DNA of 64,000 nucleotides from Antedon mediterranea (taxonomy: Eukaryota > Echinodermata > Crinoidea > Comatulida > Antedonidae), in contig NC_092675.1 in the NCBI RefSeq assembly GCF_964355755.1, positions 15,391,312 to 15,455,311 on the forward strand. Reading direction: 5' to 3'. Below the pieces are notes generated by a model. It did not search any database. It saw only the letters and a list, made by a program, of their open reading frames with translations, and was not told the DNA's origin. Shown here piece after piece: positions 23,590-35,048 of this stretch. Position numbers and translations under genes: made by a program. The stretch's first letter is position 1. The number at the start of each line of letters is the position of its first letter.

Positions 23590-24290
23590 TCTAAAATTTC
23601 AAAACATCATCATCAGGTATTGTTAGTCCACTGCTGGACGAAATCCTCAGCATGTTTCTGCCATCTGCCAACGATCTCTAGCTTCACCCTGCCATTGCAC
23701 TGTACCCCAATACTTGTCTATCATCTCGCCATCTCACTCTTTGTCTTCCTCTATTTCTGCTCCAATCCATGGGTCTCCATTATGTCATTTACGAAGTCCA
23801 TCTATTGTCTGTTCTCCTACTGATATGTCCAGCCCACTTCCACTTACTTAATTTGATATTTCTCATATGTCTGGGACTTGTTTGTTTTCTCACCCATTCA
23901 TTTGTTGTTTGTCTTTATATGTGATTTCCATATTGGCACCAGCCCAATCTTATTCTCCTCTTTATCTCCTGATTCTTTTCTTACAGGCTAAATCTCTGCT
24001 CCAGATAGATATATTCATTAACTTCATCAATTGTATTGCCAGTAACAGTCACAGATCCATGAGGTACCTTAAATTTGCCATAACTTTTTTTTCCTTCATA
24101 TTCATTTTCAATCCACAACATTTGCTGGCATTTGCAAGGTCTTTAAGCATATCCTCCACTTCACTAATTTGCTCTTCCAGGACAACAATGTCATCTGCAA
24201 ACCTCAGATGATTAAATTTTTCTCCATTGATATCCACTCCTTTATCCTCCTACTCCAGTAAGCAAAATATGCCTTCCAAACAGGCTGTAA
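23590..24290 (-). pseudogene. RTE-type LINE reverse transcriptase fragment
   Basis: On the minus strand 24,049-24,237 reads MDINGEKFNHLRFADDIVVL, then LKDLANASKCCGLKMNM. FADDIVVL is the RT catalytic motif, and the following spacing is characteristic of the RTE clade. Downstream (23,600-24,040) the same strand carries remnants of the C-terminus (WAGHIS..., around 23,820-23,860) broken by stops. Confidence 0.78.
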
Positions 24291-24300
24291 ACAGTTTACA

Positions 24301-24425
24301 GGGTTACATCAGGTGGTTAAAATCAGTACCAAGATTCTAACCAACTTTATATACCATCGAGTAAACATTCTAGAAATAACGCGCGAATTACCAATTTTGC
24401 CCTTACGTAAATTTATATATAGATT
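24301..24425 (-). repeat. Dispersed repeat, inverted copy of 50-180
   Basis: See the partner at 50-180. It begins directly beyond the RTE fragment at 23,590-24,290. Confidence 0.65.
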
Positions 24426-24989
24426 ATCTTCTAAAATTGCTATCTTTATATTACATTTTGATGATGTCATGAAATTAAAAATTTGATGAGTCTCGTAATT
24501 TCATTTTGCTACACTGTATATAACGTATACAGATTATTCGGTATACTGTTATGCTTTAGGACACAAAATAGGTACAATTCAACACTGTAAACATATGTTT
24601 TTTTCTGATCCATAGCAATTCTTTTTATACGTTTTTGCCATGTGCTTTCTTTTTCAATATTTTTGTATTGTCTCAGTTGTGGGTGTGGTTCAATCTGTTC
24701 ATGATTCTGTTTTACGCGTTGTTGAAGTTCTTACATTTCAACATCTTTCTTATGTTCTTCCATCAACCAACCTATTTCATACACTCTACAAGTACTGGGA
24801 GCCTGTAACATCTGATTTCACCCCATTCCTTTGCTTATCTGGACTCATTAAGTAGATTTTGCCATGCACCTGTGACGACAATTTACAGCGACGGTTGTAC
24901 GGCGAGCATGACATCCTTTAATCTCACGATTGTTCTGAAATCATATGTACATCCCTAATACGTTGTAAAAATATGGTCTTCGGTTAAGT

Positions 24990-27740
24990 TGTATCTATTG
25001 GGTACACATAATGTCTCGGGATTTCCATTTCCCAGGATCTGGACATAGCAAATGCTTGAACCAGCTCAGTTTTAGAGACTTCACTAATGCTACCATGTTG
25101 AGATCACTGTCTTCATTTTTATTTAAGTGTTGTCCTTTAAATTTTTTCTCTATTTCCGCTCCATAGAAAATTATAAATTTCCTTTTCAACAATAGGAAAG
25201 ATATATGTGGATATGTTTATTATAATAGCATTGTAAATGAGTTTAGATAGCTAGAGTTTTAATTATTATTTTTCCAAAGAAGGATTATAAGTATCTTGTT
25301 TTCCATAACTGTAAAGTTTTTTTTAAATGAACAGTTTTATCGTCTCAATTTTTTTTTCACACAACTTTTCGTTGTAACCAACGTATATTCCTAAGAATTA
25401 TTGGTTCTTTTGTCCATAAAATATTATACAGAGAGGAATCAAGAAATCTGCTTTTGTTTTTTTTATATTTAATTTCAAGCCTGATATGTCACAGAATGTT
25501 TGAATTTCAACAACAAAATAGTCCATCACGCGTGAAAATTACAGTATTATCTGTCAATCTTAAAAATTGTATCTGAAGCATTTTTATCACTTGGTAGTGT
25601 GATGCCTTTCTGGAGTGGATTCGCTCTTATATTTATTGACATAATTTTGGCAACTAAAATAAATAATGAGGCAGACAGTGGACACCCTTGCTTAATTCCG
25701 CAATTCTTTTTGAAGCTCTCGGAGACCCAACCATTGTTTATCACTTTACATCATGTATCTGTATAAATTGAGTTAATCCATTTTATGAACGATTTGCCAA
25801 AGCCAAATTTCTCAAGTGTTTTAAACATTAGCTTTCTGTCTATGGAATCAAAAGCTTTAGCAAAATCAAGAAAAATCATTGCACCAGGTATATTTTTGTC
25901 TTTTGTAAAATTTAGTAAGTCGTCTACTAGTTTAATATTTTCTCCACCGACCCTTCCTTTTATATATGCTTTTTGTCATTGCTTATTATCAAACCAATTA
26001 TGTTGTGCATTCGGTTAGAAAGGCGTGTTCCATAATTTTATAGTCTACGTTAAGTAAAGTAATTGGTCTCCAATTTTCTAAATTTTCTCACTGTGAGCTG
26101 GATAATTTATTTTAATTGTAACTATAATTTAAAAAATTGCATAAAATGTGTTTAATTTCATTCCAGAAGGTTCTATAAAATTCCATGCTTAATCCATCCG
26201 ATCCTTGACTTTTATTTAGATGCATTTTCTCAACAGCGTACATGAGTTCTTTTTCTAGAATGATGCCATCACGTTTTGCAGAATCACATTGTGAAAGTGT
26301 GTTCACATTTGTATTTTCTAGGTAATCTTTTATATTTTTAATTATTTATTTTTTATTTATTTCATTTCCCAACCAACAGTGAACTCATGGTTCACCACTT
26401 ACAGGAGGGAACACAGACAAACACGTACACATAAAATAAATCTTATCTTAGCACCTTGTGCTTCAATTTGGTATATTTTCTCGAGATCTTTTGATTTTGA
26501 TCTAAGTTTTTTTATCTATAAACTGCTATTTAATTGATTAGTTTAGTCCTTTTACTTCTTTGGTCAATATTTCTTTTGGAATATTTTTGTTTTTTTTCTT
26601 TTTTTACACAATATTTTATAGAGAATTCTTACATTTGGGTTTAGGTTATGTTTATTTTTTTTTTTCATTTTCAAATATTCTTTTTATAGCAGTACTGTAA
26701 TTTTCTTCGTTTAGGACTCCTTTTTTCTTTTCTTGTTGTTTTTGTTTATTTGTTTCATTTGTAGCTGTCTCTAACTCTCGAGTTTCTTGTATAGTTTCTT
26801 CTTGACTAACACTTTTCATTCCCTTCTTGCATTATCTTCTGAACTCTGTCGTCTAGTTCCATAGAGTTTATGGGTGTTTTTCGGGTTGACAGGTTTGGTT
26901 AGAAAGTCTTCAAGAACCCCGATAACATTTTGTGCATTATCAGTATTTATAGGTTCATGTTCTGTTGCTACTTCATTGTCTTCTTTAGTTTTTGGTATTT
27001 GATCTACAATATCTATTTTGGGATGGATGACATCACATGTTTCAATTATTGGCTATGTATGTGATTCAGATTTGTTGCAGTTCTTTGCTATGTGGCATAT
27101 CTGATTGCAGAAATGGCATCTAGTATTGTTAAATTTTGTTGGACATTCGTTCATTAAAAACACTTTTTTAGTGTTTTTTATCTTTGTGAAATAATCTAGA
27201 GTTAAAGTTATTTAATCTTGGCATATTTTGGTAAACTTCCTTCCAAAGGCTACTAAAAATCGTGATAATTTTCTGTTTATTCTAAATTTGATTAATTGTA
27301 TGTCTCCTAGGATTTTGCAGCCTAGTTTTTTTCAGAGTTTGTATTATTTCTTCATTTCTAACTGATAGAGGGATGTCCTTCACTAGAACTCGAATTCAAT
27401 AGTCGTTATTTATGAACAGGTTTAGGTCATATACTTGAATATTTTTGCCTCTTATGTTCAGGCCAGTGAGTGGATAGCTTTCACACGTTTATTGTGATCA
27501 TCAATATAAATTCTCCATAATTTTTTAACCTTTTGCGCCCCAATTAAATGGTCGCAGAAAATTATCATTAAGTGCTAAGTATATAACCTTTTCTTTTATG
27601 AATTTGTCTTTTCTTTTGATGATGTCATCGTATTTATGAATATCGATTTAATGTACGGCTGTTGGGATTGTTTGGTCAGTTGTCTCCATAGTAACAAGTG
27701 GTCTTAGAATTAACGTTGTCAATGTGATCACTGAAGCTTA
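24990..27740 (-). pseudogene. Decayed Tx1/L1-like LINE
   Basis: On the minus strand, in order: a zinc knuckle CHFCNQICHIAKNC near 27,060-27,110 (ORF1 type), an acidic/Lys-rich stretch, then RT blocks 26,112-26,306 (SQGSDGLSMEFYRTFWNEI), 25,785-26,030 in reverse and 25,547-25,744 (INNGWVSESFKKNCGIKQGC plus PLSASLF), and a C-terminal block at about 25,020-25,110 (LVKSLKLSWFKHLL). The same order and motifs occur in the intact element at 53,357-58,415, so they belong to one clade. Many stops and frameshifts; clearly old. Confidence 0.8.
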
Positions 27741-27919
27741 CAGTGTGTATAGATCTAGCCCCTTTCTAACTAGGGTAAAAAAATGTGATTTTCTCCTGGA
27801 CAGCTAGTTAGTCGGTCAGAACCAAGTTGTCTCGTTGGCCAACACAAACTCTACTTCCAAAGTTAAAGAAATAAACTTCTATGAATACTGAAAATGTTTG
27901 ATATAAAGTTGTATAACAC

Positions 27920-28545
27920 TCACAATTAAACAATTGAGTTTAATCTATGATTTTCTCAAAACTAAATTTATTTTAAATAATTTTGAAGCTGATTACAAAT
28001 GCAGACTTCAAACATGCAATTTACTACCATTATGTTTTAGGCATCACTTTACTGATATCATTTTTATCTTTAAGATTTTCAATTCTAATATAATTAATAC
28101 TGACAATTTATTTAATATTCGTAATCCACAACGTGTTACTCGTAGCTCTTCTTCTGTTGGTACTCTTTTTGATATTCGTCGCTGCAGAACTGAATCTTCT
28201 TTTCAATCATATATCCCACGTGTTACCAGAATTTGGAATAACTTACCCAGTGAAATCCGCAACTTAAATATTTCTGTTAGTTCTTTTAAAACCAAATTAC
28301 TTAATTATCTCAATATTTATTTTTTAAATAATTTTGATATTGAAAATGTGTGTAGTTGGTCGCTTTCTTGTCGATGCTTTTATTGTAGAACGTAATTTAT
28401 TTATTTTTCTCTGTTCTGGGTTGACCAACTAGCATAGGTGTTTAGCACCTGTTTGGTCTTTCCTGCCTCCTTTTATAATTGTTTTGTCTTCTTTGTTTAT
28501 GTATATGGCAGAAATTGAATAAATAAAAATAAATAAAAATAAAAA
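27920..28545 (+). pseudogene. 3' end of a CR1/Jockey-like LINE
   Basis: An uninterrupted 153-codon reading frame (27,934-28,395) ends with SYIPRVTRIWNNLPSEIR, then SVSSFKTKLLNYL, the usual C-terminal tail of CR1/Jockey-type RT proteins. A short 3' UTR with TAGCATAGGTGTTTAGCACC and an (AAATA)n tail at 28,520-28,545 follows. It is 5'-truncated, so the frame is a fragment and not a host gene. Confidence 0.8.
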
Positions 28546-29112
28546 ATCATCAGTTTGATAGATTTTAACGTACTTGTACATTGAAAGCCAACGTTGAAGA
28601 AGAAATGCAAAATGCACATAATATGTTAAAATATAAACATACTGTACGTAACGTTAAATTATTCCGAAAATTATTATGATGAAGTAAATGTTTACAGTGA
28701 TGAATTGTGTCTGTTTTTTTGTCATACAGTATACAGTATTTTTACAGAATACACTGTTATATGTGAAAAAATGAACTTATTTAAAAACACTGTTATATTA
28801 TATACAGTGTAGCATAGAAGAAATTACGAGAATGACGATAACACTTTTAGAGGATAATCATCTAAATAATTACAATCATCAAAATTCAAAGAATTTTGGG
28901 CACGTAAAAGCAAGATGCACGCTTTTCTAATTGCGAAAAATATTTACGAAAGAAATGAAAATCCGACTTTTTTAATTCAACTGGCCATATGAAGACGTTA
29001 TGACATCAGATATACAAAATTTCTATATGAATTTATATCTACAATTCAACAGCTTCCATAATAAGTTTTAATCACTTTTCATTCCGATATAAAACAGCTT
29101 TCACAGATTAAA

Positions 29113-29170
29113 CGCCACTCCGAGAGTGTATACCTCTGCCTAATGTAAAATTCTCCTATATAAGATTTCT
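29113..29170 (-). repeat. End fragment of the CCTCCGCC repeat
   Basis: Reverse complement matches 18,796-18,848 (CCACTCCGAGAG, then TAAAATTCTCCTA.ATAAGA). Confidence 0.75.
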
Positions 29171-29592
29171 CCGGGTATATATATATATCACCGGGCGGTT
29201 TAGAATTAATGTTCTTTGCCTACTTTGTTTATATATATATATATATATATAAACACAAGAGGCAAAGAACATTAATTCTAAACCGCCCGGTGATATACTG
29301 AAATTTAATTAATTAATTTGAAACGATAAAGATGAGGAAATCTGTGAGAATGAGAAAAAGTCTCGAACTTGGACCGCCTGCTTGATATGCAGATGTCCTA
29401 ACCATTAGACCACTGGGGCTTTCATGGTATTGTTCGAACTCGATCGGATAACGACTCTTTAACATTCTCTGTGTGGTTATATATATATATATATATATAT
29501 AAATCAATGATGTTGCGTAGCACTGTGTAAATTATATATAAATCATACTGTAAATTATAATATGAGCACTGTTTCTATAATTTACAGGTATG

Positions 29593-29630
<38 letters not shown>

Positions 29631-29739
29631 ACAACAGGCATAGAAATAAATTCCAAACCGTCCGGTGATACACTGAAAATTATTTAATTAATTTTTGAAA
29701 CGATAAAGATGAGGAAATCTGTGAGAATGAGAAAAAGTC

Positions 29740-29810
29740 GCCCCAACCGAGACTCGAACTCGGACCGTCTGCTTGATATGCAGTTGCCCTAACCATTAGA
29801 CCACTGAGGC
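29740..29810 (-). tRNA. tRNA-like segment of repeat unit 2 (probably a SINE head, not a working tRNA)
   Basis: On the minus strand it folds as a cloverleaf: acceptor GCCTCAG with TTGGGGC, D arm with GTCTAATGGTTAGGGC (A box), anticodon stem CTGC/GCAG with loop ATATCAA, and T arm CCGAG-TTCGAGT-CTCGG (B box). The anticodon would be ATC, which is not normally used in animals, and the segment is repeated within a mobile unit, so a SINE head or tRNA pseudogene is more likely. Confidence 0.6.
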
Positions 29811-30130
29811 TTTCATGGTATTGTTCTTTAACTCGATCGGATAACGACCCTTTAACATTCTCGGCGTGGCACGGTTGGAACACAACTAGTCCTCAGTTGT
29901 ACGCACGCGCACCAGAGATCAAATTGATACGCCCTCATCTATAATTCAGTATATTTATTCACTAAGCGGGATCTCGAGAGATACTTTTATATAAAGAACA
30001 TTATATATATATATATATAAACACAAGAGGCAAAGAACATTAATTCTAAACCGCCCGGTGATATACTGAAATTTAATTAATTAATTTGAAACGATAAAGA
30101 TGAGGAAATCTGTGAGAATGAGAAAAAGTC

Positions 30131-30201
30131 GCCCCAACCGAGACTCGAACTTGGACCGCCTGCTTGATATGCAGATGTCCTAACCATTAGACCACTGGGG
30201 C
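30131..30201 (-). tRNA. tRNA-like segment of repeat unit 3 (probably a SINE head)
   Basis: Same fold as 29,740-29,810: GCCCCAG with TTGGGGC acceptor, loop ATATCAA, B box AAGTTCGAGTCTCG. The T-stem is slightly weakened. The copy in unit 1 (29,361-29,420) lacks the 3' acceptor strand and part of the T arm. Confidence 0.55.
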
Positions 30202-30576
30202 TTTCATGGTATTGTTCAAACTCGATTGGATAACGACTCTTTAACACTCTGGGCGTGGTACGGCGGAACAGCACTAGTCCTCAGTTGTACGCACGCGCAA
30301 CAGAGATCATATTGATACGCTCTCATCTTTCAGTATTTTTATTCACGAGGGGGGATCTCCGAAGAGATACTTTTATATATATATATATAATGTTCTTTGC
30401 CTAATTTGTTTGTGTTTGCTCCCGCCTGCGTGAAATCAAATCAATGTTTGCAGCACTATTTCGTCTTCGGTTCCCACTTGTGATTACGCAATACATCACT
30501 TTGCGTCGATACGTCGCTGCGTTGCGTTCTAGTGGGAACACATATAGAAAGACGTCGAGTATACAGAAAACAAGGA

Positions 30577-31398
30577 ATGGCGAAATTAGCAGCGCCAGCC
30601 AATTGAACGATATCGAACGGCTACAAAGCTACACAAGGAAGACGGCGATATACAAGTTAGTACCTTAATATATGCGATGGGGATGGAGGCTGAAACCATC
30701 TTTAAATCTTTTACTTTCACCGAAGATGAGGACAAACAAACTTACATTAAAGTAAGAGATAAATTTAACGAACATTTTATCCCTAAAATAAACGGGCAAA
30801 ATTCTTCCAACGACAGCAACATGAGGGAGAAACCGTCGAGGAGTATGTGCGTGAACTATATGATATGGCTGAAAAATGTGATTTTCAAAGCCCAGTGGTC
30901 AAAAGCGAAAACATCAGGGATAGAATTGTTGTTGGTCTAAAAGACAAAAAAGTTTCAAAGGAACTTCAACTCATGACAAAGCTTACGCTTGAGGGCGTTA
31001 TACAATTAGCAAGAAATGCTGAACTTGTTGATAATCAAATGGCAAACCAACTGGATTTTAGTAAATCCAGCAAAGTCGAAACAACTATTGCAAGCGTAGG
31101 ACGTGGTAGACAAACCAGCAGATACAGACCTAGGGTAAGCGAACCTAGAATAAGTAATGACAACACAAACTATAAATATAACCGCACTGGTGGAAGAAAC
31201 ACCCAACAATGTGGCCGGTGCGGATATGTACATCAAAGTACAACCTGTCCAGCGAAAAGTGCAGAATGCCGTCGCTGCAACAAAAAGGGACACTTTGCAA
31301 AATGTTGCCGCAATAAAGGAGTGGGGGAACTATCATTGACAGATGAACCTGAGGAGTTGTACTTGTTAGATACTGTCACAGGTAATGATAAAGATTAG
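30577..31398 (+). pseudogene. gag of the Ty3/gypsy-like element
   Basis: Starts MAKLAAPA at 30,577 and soon meets a stop. Gag-like sequence resumes near 30,620 (KEDGDIQVST), runs through 30,677-30,840 (YAMGMEAETIFKSF) and, after a frameshift, 30,832-31,398 (VREL.DMAEKC). It ends with two nucleic-acid-binding zinc knuckles: CGRCGYVHQSTTC (one residue short of the standard spacing) and CRRCNKKGHFAKC. Gag coats the RNA in the particle. Confidence 0.82.
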
Positions 31399-33066
31399 GA
31401 GCCTTGGCTAGTAAATTTGAAAGTTAGAAACACTACGATCAAGTTCAAAATTGATTCAGGAGCTGATGCTACAATATCATCCGAACATACATAAAATCAG
31501 CTAAAGCCAAAACCGAAGTTAACTCCTACACACATTATTCTCAAGAGCCTAACAACAAAATTAGTGTCACTAGGCAAGTTTACAGTCAAAACAATGTATA
31601 ACAATGAAAGTTACACATTTGATATTCATGTAACTAGAGGAACTACGAGTAATCTATTGAGTCGCAACACGTCATCAAAGATGGGGCTTATTACCGTTAA
31701 CATACAGGAGATCAATAGTACCAACTATTGGACTGTGGAAAACTGAACCGGTAAAAATTCGTCTAAAAGAAGGAACTATCCCGTACCACATTAACGCACC
31801 ACGGAGAGTACCATTGCCTCTACTGCCTAAGGTGGAAAAAGAGTTACAGAAATGGAAGAAGCCGGTGTAATTGAAAAGGTTACTGAGCCTACAGAATGGT
31901 GTGCTCCGATGGCGGTAACCCTAAAAAAGTCTGGGGATGCTCATCTATGTGTTGATTTACGCCAACTGAACAAATCCGTCCAAAGAGAGAGATATATTCT
32001 TCCAACGATAGATGATTTAACACACAAGTTGGCGGACGCCACAGTATTCTCAGCGTTAGATGCAACTAGTGGCTATTATCAGGTTCCGTCATGCGAAGAG
32101 AGTTCAAAACTCACAACGTTCATAACACCAATGGGACGATATCTTTTTAGATGACTGCCCTTTGGCATAACAAGTGCCAGCGAAATATTTCAAAGAAAGA
32201 TGCAGGACATGCTACAAAACGTCGAAGGCATTGTTGTAGTGCAAGATGACATATTAATATCTGGACGCACAATGGCTGAACACGACAAATTTACAAATTA
32301 GTTAATGAGGCTGGGCTTAAATTAAATAAAACCAAGTGCCAAATCCGACAACAAGAACTTATATACTGTACATGGGTGAGAAATTCACCGCAGCAGGCAC
32401 AAGCGTAGACCCAAACAAGACAAAAGCTATCTGCAATCTTCAGTCACCAACAAATGTCAGCGAACTGAGACGTATACTTGGTATGGTTAATTACGTGGGT
32501 CGCTACATTCCTAATCTATCCGACGTAGCCAGACCTATGACAGAATTGTTAAAAGACTCAAACGCATGGACATGGGGTCAAGTACAGGAAGACGCATTTG
32601 CACAAATCAAGAAACTGATTACAGAAGCACCGACACTAACGTATTATGACTCAACTAAACCAATCACCGTGTCAGCAGATGCTAGCAGCTTCGGACTGGA
32701 AGCAGTCTTAATGTAAGAAGAGGAAAACAAATTAAAAGTGATAGCATATGCATCTCGCACATTGACTGAGAGTGAACGCAGATACGCTCAAATAGAAAAG
32801 GAACTATTAGCATCAGTATGGGCTAGTGAACGATTTCATCGGTATCTCTGTGGACTAGACAAATTTGAGCTACTTACCGACCACAAACCACTAGTCCCAC
32901 TCATCAACAGTACTGATCTTGATAAAATTCCCATAAGATGTCAACGACTAATAATGAGATACAACCCCAAAGCAAAACACGTACCTGGGAAGGATATGGT
33001 TATTGCAGACACGTTGTCCAGAAGCCCTATAAACACAAATGAATCAAACACAGAGCAAGCGTAGCA
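31399..33066 (+). pseudogene. pol (protease, RT, RNase H) of the Ty3/gypsy-like element
   Basis: Protease active site IDSGADAT at 31,450-31,470. RT spans about 31,740-32,330: CVDLRQLNKS, FSALDATSGYYQV with the first catalytic Asp, then a TGA at 32,152 and the second catalytic block as VQDD (32,239-32,250), with Val where Tyr is usual. The RNase H region is 32,640-33,040 ([42 protein letters not shown]). Stops near 31,492, 32,152, 32,300 and 32,714, with frame changes, separate the parts. Descriptive only; no intact product is predicted. Confidence 0.85.
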
Positions 33067-33242
33067 CTCTATCTACAGTCAATAACAAACACCTGGTTAG
33101 TCTCTCCACCAAGACTTAAGCGGATAGAGGAAGCAACTAAATGTGAATGCCAAACGCTCATGAAAGTCATATTGGAAGGATGGCCAAAGCATTTCAGCGA
33201 CACTCCTGATAGCATAAAACCATTGTATAGTTTAGGAAGTCA

Positions 33243-33560
33243 GTGAGTGAGAAGCCGAGCGGTTAAGACAGTGGAACCGTAATTACGTAGCCATAACATC
33301 GGCAGGGGTTCGAGGCTCACTCGCTCCATGGTTCTGGTGGTAGAACGAGTCTTCTCGGATAAGGACTATAAACCGTAGGTCCAGTGTACACATCTAGCTC
33401 GTGTGCACTTTAAAGAACCTAGTACATCTTTCGAGACGAGTAGGGGGTTACCCCGGTGTATTAGTACATCACAGCCACTGATCACCAACTGGGCCCTCTG
33501 GGAGACCAGTCTTTGACTGAAGAGGTTACCCAGTATAAATATAAATTTCAATTCAATTCA
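33243..33560 (+). repeat. tRNA-derived SINE, copy 3, inserted in the LTR element
   Basis: Head: GCCGAGCGGTTAAGAC (A box) and GGGTTCGAGGCTCACTC (B box), tRNA-Leu/Ser-like. The body runs to GGTTACCCAGTA and the tail ends TTTCAATTCAATTC. AAGTCA flanks both sides (33,237-33,242 and 33,561-33,566), and removing the SINE restores the reading frame of the host element (LGS|HFSAVDG). This is the most complete of the three copies. Confidence 0.9.
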
Positions 33561-34049
33561 AAGTCACTTCTCTGCTGTTGATGGAATTATAACTTTTGAT
33601 GATAAGATATACATCCCCACTGTTATGAGAAGGGAAATCTTACAGAGAATTCATGACGGACACCAAGGTGTTACAAAATGTAGAGAGCGGGCAAAATCAT
33701 GTGTTTGTTGGAATGGCCTCAGCAAGGACATAGCTACTGTAACTTTGTTGAAAAATGTAGTCAACCTGTCAACTCTACAAGAAAACAGAGAAGAAAGAGC
33801 CATTAATAACAACACCACTACCGGACCGACCCTGGCAACGATACAGTGCCAAATCACTACCAGAATTGAAACCAGGTGACGTTGTACGTGTTAAGACATG
33901 CCACGATAAAATTTGGTCGAGTCCAGTAAATGTTGTAAGTGAAACAGATCAGCCAAGATCCTACATTGTCCCGACCGCAAGCGGACAACTAAGGAGAAAT
34001 CGTTAAAACTTACAGCAAAACACAGGTCACACTGATAGCCACCTCACCA

Positions 34050-35048
34050 AATGAGTCATGTTCTGTGATTAAATATGCAGACGATACTGTTATCACAGGA
34101 TACATTTTAGGTGATAAGCATGATAATGAATATGACTACTGTAAATTAATATCAGATTTTGTAAATTGGAGCAAATTGAATAATTTTAAGTTAAATGTTG
34201 GTAAAACTAAGGAGATGGTCGTAGACTTTAGAGTAAAGAAAGATGCTATTATTCCAGTTCTGATTGATGGTAACGAAGTAGATAGAGTAGAAGAATATAA
34301 ATACTTAGGTTTTGTCATGGACCACAAACTGTCATGGGAAACCAATACGAATAGAATAGTTAAAAGAGCCAATCAAAGAATGTTTATACTTCGCAAAATG
34401 AAATCACTTAGTATTGATAGCTCCCTGTTAAAATTATTTTATACCACCATGATCCAAAGTATTATGTCTTTCTGTTTGATATGCAATTTAATTATGAAAA
34501 TATTAATAAAAAAGATAAAAAGAAACTGAATCGCATTACAAGGAAAGCTGAATATATTATTAAAGATCCGTTGGTGCAGTTAGATGAGATATACATAGAT
34601 TGGATAGTGAAGGCAGCTCATAAAATAATTAAGGATGTTGATCATCCTTAGCAAATACTTTATTATCAAACGCAATGGTAGGATACATGTTCCAATAACT
34701 AAGACAAACAGATCGAGATATGCCTTTGTTGCAAATGCTATTCATATAATTAATTCACATCACCATCGATAAAATGTTATGTAATACAAGATGTAAACAA
34801 TGAAACATTTAAAACGTAAATTTTTTCAATTTATAAATGTTTTTATATTTTTTATATTTTTAAACTTTTTGAATCCTTTTAAAGCTGTTTTTAATCCTTT
34901 TAAAGGATTTTTTGTGCAATTATGTCTGTGTATATAATATATTTTATTGTATATCTATTTATTATTGTACTAATAATTGTCAATCTTCAAGAAGAATTTC
35001 TGTTGTTATTTTATGATGATGGACAAATAAAGCATTTCAGTATTCAGT
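34050..35048 (+). pseudogene. 3' fragment of a CR1-like LINE nested in the LTR element
   Basis: A reading frame at 34,065-34,529 starts at the RT catalytic block IKYADDTVITGY and continues FKLNVGKTKEMVVDFR, VEEYKYLGFVMDHKLSW. After a frameshift the C-terminus goes on to about 34,770 (RITRKAEYIIKDPLVQLDEI, KTNRSRYAFVANAIHI). A 3' UTR and a tail with CAGTATTCAGTAT end at 35,048, where LTR-element coding resumes. 5'-truncated at the YADD motif. Confidence 0.83.

Larger units (their letters stand above)
29173..30400. repeat. Cluster of three tRNA-like repeats set in (TA)n microsatellites
   Basis: Three units begin AAACACAAGAGGCAAAGAAC or a variant right after a (TA)n run (29,230-29,253; 29,597-29,628; 30,003-30,020) and end near AGATACTTTTATAT. 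Unit 1 is shortened. Inverted copies of the unit start lie at both outer edges (29,188-29,230; 30,388-30,410), so the cluster also has inverted ends. Each unit carries a tRNA-like segment (next entries). Confidence 0.85.

Noticed and set aside
23518-24211. Plus-strand ORFs of 101 and 114 codons
   Set aside because: Antisense to the RTE-type RT fragment (FADD motif on the minus strand).
27934-28395. A possible host gene of 153 codons
   Set aside because: The C-terminal sequence and the following UTR with an A-rich tail are those of a LINE 3' end.
29361-29420. A third working tRNA
   Set aside because: Lacks the 3' acceptor strand and part of the T arm; it is a decayed copy of the repeat unit.
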